DNA from: Melioribacteraceae bacterium
GTDB taxonomy: Bacteria > Bacteroidota > Ignavibacteria > Ignavibacteriales > Melioribacteraceae
Assembly (NCBI GenBank): GCA_027036655.1
Contig: JALWEC010000074.1
Span: 1 to 5,224, forward strand
DNA length: 5,224 nt
Direction of reading: 5' to 3'
The notes below the pieces were generated by a model. That model was given only the letters and a program-made list of their open reading frames with translations. It was not told where the DNA came from and made no database searches. The position numbers were made by a program, and so were the translations under genes. Within the stretch, counting starts at the first letter, position 1. Every line of letters starts with the position of its first letter. Of this stretch, positions 1 to 5,224 are shown in pieces.

Positions 1-1
1 C

Positions 2-2998
2 CAATATGTAAAACCAAAACCGTTGGCGGGCAAATATACTCATTTTTATAAAACGGTTGATCCGCCTACTGATTTTGGGCCATATACGCAAGAAGAAATT
101 AATAATGGAATAGAAAAAGGGGGCGTTTTTATTTCATATTTGGGACACAGCGGCACGGCTACTTGGGATAACGGAATAAATTCGGTTATTCAATTGCAGA
201 ATAATGAAGGTAGATTTCCGTTAATTACCGATTTCGGTTGTTCCACAAATAAATTTGCCGAACCGGATATAGTATGTTTCGGAGAGAGATTTACATTGGA
301 TAATAACGGGGAAGCAATAGGTTATTTAGGGAATTCTTCATTAGGTTTTTTCACTACTTCCACTAAAATATCAAAAGTTTTTTATCAAAAGATGATATAT
401 GATTCCTTGTACACAATCGGTGAAGCTCACGCTGCGACAAAGATTGATATGTTTAATCTTTACGGGACGTCAAATGTGTATCGTATTTTCGCTTACACAA
501 ATGTATTTCTCGGTGAACCTGTTTTTCAAGTAAAACTCCCTTATAAACCGAATCTTTCCATTAATAGTTCGTCTTTAATAACGGATATTTCGGCATTAGA
601 TGATCAAAGCGATTCTGTTGCCATAAAAATAGTTTATAAAAATCTCGGACTTGCCAATAACAATTCTTTTAATATTAAAATTGAAGAAGAATATTCCGGA
701 GAAAATATTTTTGTAAAAAATTATCGGAAAATTTTACCCGATTACGCCGATACATTAGTTTATTACCTTCATACAAAAGGACTTAGCGGACCACATATTT
801 TGAAAGTAACATTGGATAATGAGAATGTAATTGATGAAATTTATGAAGATGATAATCAATTTAATTTCGAAATAAATGTTTACTCGACCTCGATAAGGGA
901 TTTGGTCAATTTTGACGTTGAAAACGGGAATATGCGATCGTTAACCATTGCAAATCCTGTTACTAAAAAACCGATATCCGACAATATAAAGGTTTATTTG
1001 TCGGATGATGGTGAATTTTCATCTCCTGTAATATTAAATCAACCAATGGGCGCGTTTTACACTAATATAAATTTTCCCGACTTATCGTCTGATAAAAGAT
1101 ATTGGTATAAATTCAAAATTGATTCCGACAACGCTGAATTTAGCATCCCGCGTTCATTTAATACCAAATGGGATTACAAATTCTTACTTTCGGATTCAAT
1201 TTCGTTTAACAAACAATTAAGAGAACATTTAAGTATTGATAAAACTGGCTTAGCGCTTGTCAATGATAGCATAAATATTTCCGTTCTTTCTGCCGGAGCA
1301 TATTGCGGCGCTACTTGTGTTATTGCTAAAAACGGTAAAAATCTTTTAACAAATACTTTTATGGCGGGTATGGGCATTGCCGTATTTGATTCTTTAACTC
1401 TCGATGTCGATACGGCGTTTAGCATACTTTTATTTCAACAGCCCGGTAATGTTCAAGCATTAGCCGATTTTATTAACAATGTTTCCTCTGGAAAAATTGT
1501 TGCTTTGGGAGTGATGAACGACGCCCGTAACAATATGACAAACGAACTGAAAAATGCAATAAAAACTCTTGGAAGTAGCAAAATAGACTCTTTGCAATTT
1601 CAAGGTTCTTGGGCTTTGATAGGATGGAAGGGCGCTCCGACAGGGTCTGTACTTGAAGAAGTAAGAGGCCCATATGACGGACAAGTTTATATTGATACGA
1701 CTTATGTTCTCAAGAATTCGGAAGGTAACTTAACCACCGCTCTCATCGGTCCGACGCCTCATTGGAAACAGTTAACCGTTTCTGATTCAATACCTGCCGG
1801 CGGCTCAATTGATTATAGAATTTTAGGGCGGAAATCGGCGAATGTTTATGACACGCTGGATTATCTCAGATTAAATAACGGGAGCGCCGATTTGTCATTC
1901 CTTAATGATTCCGGTTACGCTTACATAAAAGTGCAAGCAGATTTTAAGGCTTCGCCCGAAAAGGTTTCGCCGGTTCTAAAGTCGCTCGGGGTTGATTATA
2001 ACACAAATGCCGAGCTTGGCACAAACTACCAGGTTGTTTCTATCAATAAGGATACTCTGAAACAGGGCGAGGACGTTAGTTTGACTTTTTATGTTTACAA
2101 TGTCGGGGAATCGGCTGCGGATAGTTTTTATGTAAGCGTTGATTTGAAAAAGGGGAATACTTTTGAGCGGAATGTGCTTTCCCAATTGGTTGATTCGCTT
2201 GGCGCGGGGAAGCGGAAGGAATTCTCGCTTGATTACAACACCGCTTCCTTATCGGGCGAAAACAATTTTACGATTCGTATTGACACTTCAAATGTTGTCC
2301 CTGAATTTTTTGAGGATAACAACTATTATCCGGTCTCGTTTTATGTGGAAAAGGACACTACGCGTCCGACGGTTGAAATTACATTCAACGGCAAGGAAAT
2401 TTTGGATGGGGAATATATTTCGCCCGAGCCTGAGATAAAGATAAATCTGGATGACGAAACACTTGTGCCCGTTACGGATACTTCCGCCGTTACTCTGTTT
2501 TTGAATAACGAGCCGGTTTATTATTCAGGCAACCCTGATATTAATTATTCTTTCTCATCGGAAAATCCCAAAGTTACCGTTGAATATACGCCGAAACTTA
2601 AAAGCGGTTCCTACACTCTTGCTGTATTGGCAAAAAACGGTTTGGGCACGCTTGCCGACAGTTCGGGAATAATTAAAAATTTCACCGTAAGCAACGAAGC
2701 TAAACTGTTGAACGTTTATAATTATCCGAATCCCTTTAGCGACGACACATACTTTACTTTTAAGTTGACAAGAATTCCGGATGAAATGGGAATCGATATT
2801 TACACGGTTGCCGGAAGATTAATAAATAAGATAATAATTTCTCCCGGCGAACTGAATTATGACTTCAATAAAATTTACTGGAACGGAAAAGATTTCGACG
2901 GAGATAGAATTGCAAACGGAGTTTATTTCTATAAAATTAAGATGAAGTTTGGCGACAAGGAAATTACGGACATTCGTAAACTTGCCGTGATGAGATAA
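2..2998 (+). CDS. T9SS-exported C25 (gingipain-type) cysteine peptidase with CARDB, ILEI-like and sorting domains; 5' end missing
   Basis: Probably a secreted or surface-anchored cysteine protease. The frame is open to the left edge (QYVKTKPL...), so the TTG at 23 is not a credible start and the gene is 5'-truncated by the window. Residues here count from base 2 (998 visible). Residues 1-177 are the C-terminal part of a peptidase C25 domain: YLGHSG gives candidate catalytic His49, DFGCS gives candidate nucleophile Cys80, then CFGERF and AIGYLGNSS, all family-typical. Next come a CARDB-like domain (183-295, ending in EIYEDDNQFNF), an FN3-like segment (296-392), a FAM3/ILEI-like domain (424-554), a beta-rich segment (578-672), a second CARDB-like domain (675-784, ending in EFFEDNNYYPV), an Ig-like domain (786-897) and a type A T9SS sorting domain (902-998). 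The signal peptide, prodomain and N-terminal C25 half would lie upstream. PorU, the T9SS sortase, is also a C25 protein, but the accessory domains here favour a cargo protease. Substrate unknown. Confidence 0.9.
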   Translation, partial: QYVKPKPLAGKYTHFYKTVDPPTDFGPYTQEEINNGIEKGGVFISYLGHSGTATWDNGINSVIQLQNNEGRFPLITDFGCSTNKFAEPDIVCFGERFTLDNNGEAIGYLGNSSLGFFTTSTKISKVFYQKMIYDSLYTIGEAHAATKIDMFNLYGTSNVYRIFAYTNVFLGEPVFQVKLPYKPNLSINSSSLITDISALDDQSDSVAIKIVYKNLGLANNNSFNIKIEEEYSGENIFVKNYRKILPDYADTLVYYLHTKGLSGPHILKVTLDNENVIDEIYEDDNQFNFEINVYSTSIRDLVNFDVENGNMRSLTIANPVTKKPISDNIKVYLSDDGEFSSPVILNQPMGAFYTNINFPDLSSDKRYWYKFKIDSDNAEFSIPRSFNTKWDYKFLLSDSISFNKQLREHLSIDKTGLALVNDSINISVLSAGAYCGATCVIAKNGKNLLTNTFMAGMGIAVFDSLTLDVDTAFSILLFQQPGNVQALADFINNVSSGKIVALGVMNDARNNMTNELKNAIKTLGSSKIDSLQFQGSWALIGWKGAPTGSVLEEVRGPYDGQVYIDTTYVLKNSEGNLTTALIGPTPHWKQLTVSDSIPAGGSIDYRILGRKSANVYDTLDYLRLNNGSADLSFLNDSGYAYIKVQADFKASPEKVSPVLKSLGVDYNTNAELGTNYQVVSINKDTLKQGEDVSLTFYVYNVGESAADSFYVSVDLKKGNTFERNVLSQLVDSLGAGKRKEFSLDYNTASLSGENNFTIRIDTSNVVPEFFEDNNYYPVSFYVEKDTTRPTVEITFNGKEILDGEYISPEPEIKINLDDETLVPVTDTSAVTLFLNNEPVYYSGNPDINYSFSSENPKVTVEYTPKLKSGSYTLAVLAKNGLGTLADSSGIIKNFTVSNEAKLLNVYNYPNPFSDDTYFTFKLTRIPDEMGIDIYTVAGRLINKIIISPGELNYDFNKIYWNGKDFDGDRIANGVYFYKIKMKFGDKEITDIRKLAVMR
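1271..1663 (+). other. FAM3/ILEI-like domain within the C25 peptidase
   Basis: Residues 424-554 of the visible protein follow the order of conserved blocks in FAM3/ILEI proteins, recalled from memory. A glycine-rich 'GMGIAVFD' strand matches the 'GRGINVALV' region. A 'VQALADFINNVSSGKIVALG' stretch matches the 'dVa.fieFl..i.dGtivl.g' region. 'NDARNNMTNELKNAIKTLGS' matches the 'DDgatklndear..i.dLGS' helix. 'LQFQGSWALIGWKG' matches 'LgFRdnWvF.GgKG'. In animals this fold occurs in the secreted FAM3 cytokine-like proteins, and the related stem domain of POMGNT1 binds sugar. A carbohydrate-binding or adhesion role here is inference. Confidence 0.8.
2705..2995 (+). other. T9SS type A C-terminal sorting domain
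   Basis: The last ~97 residues of the peptidase carry the hallmarks of the Por secretion tail: NYPNPF near the start, alternating FTFKL strands, DIYTVAGRLI, a YWNGKDFDGDRIANGVYFYK block, and a short basic end (KLAVMR). In T9SS organisms this domain directs a protein already in the periplasm through the outer membrane and is usually removed by the sortase during surface attachment or release. It implies that the host genome encodes a T9SS, none of which is in this window. Confidence 0.9.
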
Positions 2999-3022
2999 AT
3001 ATCTATTTATCAAAATATTTAT

Positions 3023-3030
3023 TACATTTG
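3023..3030 (+). promoter_or_regulatory. Possible Bacteroidetes-type -7 promoter box (TACATTTG)
   Basis: The octamer matches the TAnnTTTG consensus exactly and ends 23 bases before the ATG of the outer-membrane protein gene, which would give a leader of about 15-20 bases. No convincing TTG-type -33 element is seen at the expected distance upstream, and the region is AT-rich enough for a chance match. The gene may instead, or also, be read through from the upstream peptidase gene. Confidence 0.4.
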
Positions 3031-3043
3031 AAAAACAACAAAA

Positions 3044-3048
3044 AGAGG
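3044..3048 (+). promoter_or_regulatory. Shine-Dalgarno site for the outer-membrane protein gene
   Basis: AGAGG lies five bases before the ATG at 3054, within AAAAAGAGGTTAATATG. It fixes that ATG as the start, as does the signal peptide beginning there. The presence of a clear Shine-Dalgarno sequence is mildly unlike classical Bacteroidota, where such sites are often weak or absent. Confidence 0.7.
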
Positions 3049-3053
3049 TTAAT

Positions 3054-3110
3054 ATGAAAAAAATAGCTGTACTTGTTTTGGCGCTTTTCTTTACGACGCC
3101 GGTTTTTTCA
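3054..3110 (+). other. Signal peptide of the outer-membrane protein
   Basis: Nineteen residues: a basic n-region (MKK), a hydrophobic core rich in Val, Leu and Phe, then TTPVFS before Gln20. V-F-S fits small residues at the -3 and -1 positions, and Gln at +1 is common in the Bacteroidota/Chlorobiota group. No lipobox cysteine is present, so this is signal peptidase I export rather than a lipoprotein. Confidence 0.85.
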
Positions 3111-4382
3111 CAGTTTGATTTTAACGATCAAGATGCCGGAATGCTGCAGGGCGGCTTGGGAACTTCGTGGATTAACGGTTCCCCTTATTTTACTTTCAGA
3201 TTCAGACCCGAAGTTGCTGTTGGAAAATTCGGAATGGGCTTGGACTTAAACCTTGAATTTAACGGCGACGGTATTCGCGCCGAAGATTTCAAAACTGTCG
3301 GCGATTATCTTGCGATTATCCGCTATATTCGCTGGGGACACAAGCACGATCCTCTTTACATACGCGTCGGCGCGCTCGATTACGCTACGCTCGGTTACGG
3401 CAACATAATGTATATGTATAATAACAGTCCGAGTTTCGACGCGCGTACAATCGGGCTTTCATTTGATTTTGATACTGATAAATTCGGACTTGAAACGGTT
3501 TACAGCAACTTTGCCGAGCCGGGCGTGCTTGGCGTGCGCGGTTTTTTCCGTCCTCTTAAATTTACCGCGATAGGCGATATTCCTATTATCGGCGGACTGG
3601 AAGTCGGCGCATCTTACGCTACCGATTTTAATAAAAACGCCGCTGTTCTTGGCGGTTACACCGACGCAAACGGGAAATTTGTCGATACGCTTACCACCGA
3701 CAGACCTCAAATTGTTTCGGCTGATGTTGGACTTCCTCTCTTCAAGAACTCGATTTTCGATGCAAAACTCTATTACGCTTTTACTAAAATTCTTGATTAC
3801 GGTCAGGGACAATCTTACGGATTGCTTTTTAATATGAACTTCCCGATTCTTGATATTAAGTTGAAGTTCGAAAGAACTATGAACGGCAAACAATATCTGC
3901 CTTCTTATTTTGACGCGCTTTACGAACTGGATAGGTTCAGCTACAGTAATAATTCCATTAGCAGTAAACTCGCTAAACTGCAAAATGCGGATCTGGAAGA
4001 CGACAACGGCTGGTACGGAGGTTTGCTTGTAAGAGTGCTTGGAACGTTTGATATTCGCGGAAGTTACCAGCGACTTGAAAAAAGCCCGAATAGCGGACTT
4101 CTGCATCTAGGAACAGAAGTGGCGCCCGCCGGAATGCCTTTCCTATTTAGAGCCGGTTACGATAAAACCGATATCGGCGGAGAGACTGAAATATTTAAGC
4201 TTGACGACCGTTCTCTTTTCTTTACGGAACTCGGTTACAAGCCGTATCCTTTCCTGATTGTTTCAATGGTTTACAAATGGACTTTCCAGCCGGTATATGA
4301 TGCAAACGACGCAATTATATCATACGAACCGCAGAAGCGAATTGAGCCGAGAGTTTCGTTTGTTTATCCTCTTGATTTTTAA
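3054..4382 (+). CDS. Outer-membrane beta-barrel protein of unknown function
   Basis: Complete 442-residue protein, not assigned to a named family. The start is supported by the AGAGG site and an immediate signal peptide: MKK, a hydrophobic core at residues 4-15, and a likely signal peptidase I cut after VFS19 before Gln20. The mature part is rich in Gly, Tyr and Phe and built of alternating polar/apolar strands (FTFRFRPEVAVG, GMGLDLNLEF, YIRVGALDYATLGYGN, GLSFDF, GLEVGASYAT, FDAKLYYAF, GLLVRVLG, LFRAGYD). It ends in VSFVYPLDF, with the C-terminal Phe typical of barrels inserted by BAM. The conserved-looking block around residues 86-134 (RYIRWGHKHDPLYIRVG, then LGYGN) is the best handle for a family search. 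It lies 55 bases after the peptidase gene on the same strand, with a terminator after it, so co-transcription is possible. It does not resemble PorV or PorP as I know them. A porin or surface-assembly role is a guess. Confidence 0.85.
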   Translation: MKKIAVLVLALFFTTPVFSQFDFNDQDAGMLQGGLGTSWINGSPYFTFRFRPEVAVGKFGMGLDLNLEFNGDGIRAEDFKTVGDYLAIIRYIRWGHKHDPLYIRVGALDYATLGYGNIMYMYNNSPSFDARTIGLSFDFDTDKFGLETVYSNFAEPGVLGVRGFFRPLKFTAIGDIPIIGGLEVGASYATDFNKNAAVLGGYTDANGKFVDTLTTDRPQIVSADVGLPLFKNSIFDAKLYYAFTKILDYGQGQSYGLLFNMNFPILDIKLKFERTMNGKQYLPSYFDALYELDRFSYSNNSISSKLAKLQNADLEDDNGWYGGLLVRVLGTFDIRGSYQRLEKSPNSGLLHLGTEVAPAGMPFLFRAGYDKTDIGGETEIFKLDDRSLFFTELGYKPYPFLIVSMVYKWTFQPVYDANDAIISYEPQKRIEPRVSFVYPLDF

Positions 4383-4403
4383 AGGTAAGATAAATTCCAT
4401 TTT

Positions 4404-4432
4404 AAGCGCAGTCAAACGGCTGCGCTTTTTTT
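4404..4432 (+). terminator. Rho-independent terminator after the outer-membrane protein gene
   Basis: AAGCGCAG (4404-4411) pairs perfectly with CTGCGCTT (4420-4427). A T-G and a C-G pair can extend the stem to ten pairs around an AAAC loop. It runs into a tract of seven T residues (4426-4432). It lies 21 bases after the stop of the rightward gene. On the other strand the hairpin is followed by AAAATGG, so it should act only on rightward transcription. Confidence 0.9.
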
Positions 4433-4462
4433 ATTTGTTTACCGGTGATTAAAACTAAAGCG

Positions 4463-5224
4463 TCAGTCGCCGTAAAGGCGGGTAATTTTATATATACTGT
4501 AGATTAATATTACGGCTCCTATCCATTGAGGAAGGTTCAATAATTTTCCGTGAATAAGATACTCAAGAAAAATTGCCGTAACGGGGAAGGCGAGTTCAAG
4601 AATAGTTGACTCTGAAGCCGAAACATATTTTAATCCGATGTAGTAAAGATAAATTGCCAGTCCGCCGGTGGAAAAGGCAATGGCGATAAAAATCATTATT
4701 TGCTTCTGTGTTATTAAACCGAACGCCGAGTAATCTCCGGTTCCCATCAGGACGAAAAGCATAATTAAGGAAGTGAAATAAAAACGGATTACGGTTGCAG
4801 TTGTGTGAGAGATATTTTTAATTCCCTTTTTACTTAGAACGGTGGAAAATCCGAAGCTGAACGCTGCGAGAAGAGAATAAAGAACGGCGATTAAAGTTTT
4901 ATTTTCCAAACTGAAAACGGGGGAACTGAAACCGAAAGTTAAAAAGTAGGAGCCAATAATTGCTAATCCCGCCCAAACAAAAAATATCTTGGGAAGTTTC
5001 TCCTTAAGTAAAACGGCGGCAAGCGATATGGCAAACAGAGGCTGAAACTTCTGGATTAATATTACAATAGAAAGATTAACGTAACTGACGTAGAAAAGTG
5101 CTTTGGTGATTGCCATAGTGCCGAGCGCGCCTCCGAAGAATGCAACTCCCAAGAAACTGAAAATTTCTTCTCGAGTTAGGTTGCGCAGTTCGTGGCGGAA
5201 TCGGTACAAAACGGGAAGCAGAAT
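4463..5224 (-). CDS. EamA/DMT-superfamily transporter, C-terminal part; 5' end missing
   Basis: Inner-membrane carrier of the drug/metabolite transporter superfamily; its substrate cannot be told from sequence. The frame is open to the right edge (ILLPVLYRFRHELRNL...), so the TTG at 5209-5207 is not taken as the start. About 253 residues are visible against roughly 290-300 for the family. Eight helices can be traced, counted from that TTG: about 16-36, 44-66, 74-93, 104-126, 138-156, 169-191, 199-221 and 227-244. These fit TM3 to TM10 of the ten-helix EamA fold, leaving TM1 and most of TM2 outside. The two EamA repeats are clear. The first has ALFYVSYVNLSIVILIQKFQ then PLFA and LLKEKL; the second has IGLKYVSASESTILELAFPV, then HGKLL where the usual Glu of the 'xxExl' motif is replaced. 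The gene ends with TGA at 4465-4463 and converges on the outer-membrane protein gene. No terminator of its own is evident. Confidence 0.9.
   Translation of the reverse strand: MLLPVLYRFRHELRNLTREEIFSFLGVAFFGGALGTMAITKALFYVSYVNLSIVILIQKFQPLFAISLAAVLLKEKLPKIFFVWAGLAIIGSYFLTFGFSSPVFSLENKTLIAVLYSLLAAFSFGFSTVLSKKGIKNISHTTATVIRFYFTSLIMLFVLMGTGDYSAFGLITQKQIMIFIAIAFSTGGLAIYLYYIGLKYVSASESTILELAFPVTAIFLEYLIHGKLLNLPQWIGAVILIYSIYKITRLYGD

Noticed and set aside
23..25. TTG as the start of the peptidase gene
   Set aside because: The frame is open to base 2 and the sequence begins in the middle of a C25 domain, with no signal peptide or ribosome site. The true start is outside the window.
2163..2438. 91-codon + strand open frame overlapping the peptidase gene
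   Set aside because: It lies in another frame across the second CARDB-like domain. The Arg/Leu-rich translation has no domain, and the main frame is clearly coding here.
2..2998. Identification of the peptidase as PorU, the T9SS sortase
   Set aside because: PorU is also C25-containing, but the motif around the cysteine differs from the PorU pattern I know, the CARDB/ILEI accessory domains suit a cargo protease, and the following gene does not look like PorV.
2996..3021. AT-only inverted repeat (TAAATA ... TATTTA) after the peptidase stop, as a terminator
   Set aside because: No G-C pairs, a very short stem with alternative partners, and no T tract. It is what random AT-rich sequence gives.
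3459..4106. 215-codon open frame on the minus strand inside the outer-membrane protein gene
   Set aside because: It is fully antisense to a well-supported gene. Its translation is rich in Lys, Arg, Ser and Val with no recognisable motif or domain, as expected of a shadow frame.
4440..4482. Possible terminator for the leftward transporter gene (CGCC ... GGCG at 4468-4480)
   Set aside because: The four-pair stem lies within the last codons of the gene and is not followed on that strand by a T tract.

Overview
The window (5224 bases, AT-rich with a moderately GC-richer right half) holds three protein genes. Two are cut by the window edges. The best taxonomic reading is the Bacteroidota/Chlorobiota/Ignavibacteriota group, most likely an Ignavibacteria-type organism. 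Three things support this: a type IX secretion (T9SS) type A sorting domain of the 'NYPNPF ... GVYFYK' kind on the first protein, a signal peptidase site followed by Gln on the second, and a TAnnTTTG box (the Bacteroidetes-type -7 element) before the second gene. This assignment rests on motif memory, not on a database search.

Layout. Bases 2-2998 (+) are the 3' part, 998 codons, of a large secreted multidomain protein. It contains the end of a gingipain-type (C25) cysteine peptidase domain with candidate catalytic His and Cys, a CARDB-like domain, an FN3-like segment, a domain resembling the eukaryotic FAM3/ILEI cytokine-like fold, a beta-rich segment, a second CARDB-like domain, an Ig-like domain and the T9SS sorting domain. 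After 55 bases with a possible promoter box and a clear Shine-Dalgarno sequence comes 3054-4382 (+). It is complete and encodes a 442-residue outer-membrane beta-barrel protein of unknown function. A strong intrinsic terminator (4404-4432) ends this rightward unit. The third gene, 4463-5224 (-), converges on it and is the C-terminal part of an EamA/DMT-family inner-membrane transporter. Its start and first two membrane helices lie beyond the right edge.

How they fit together. The first two genes share a strand, lie close together, have no GC-rich terminator between them, and both encode envelope or surface proteins. They could therefore be co-expressed, with the peptidase exported by T9SS across the outer membrane in which the barrel protein sits. 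Any direct partnership is inference. The transporter looks unrelated. No RNA gene, mobile element or CRISPR array was seen. The most interesting item is the FAM3/ILEI-like domain inside a T9SS-exported C25 protease. No wholly new system is evident.
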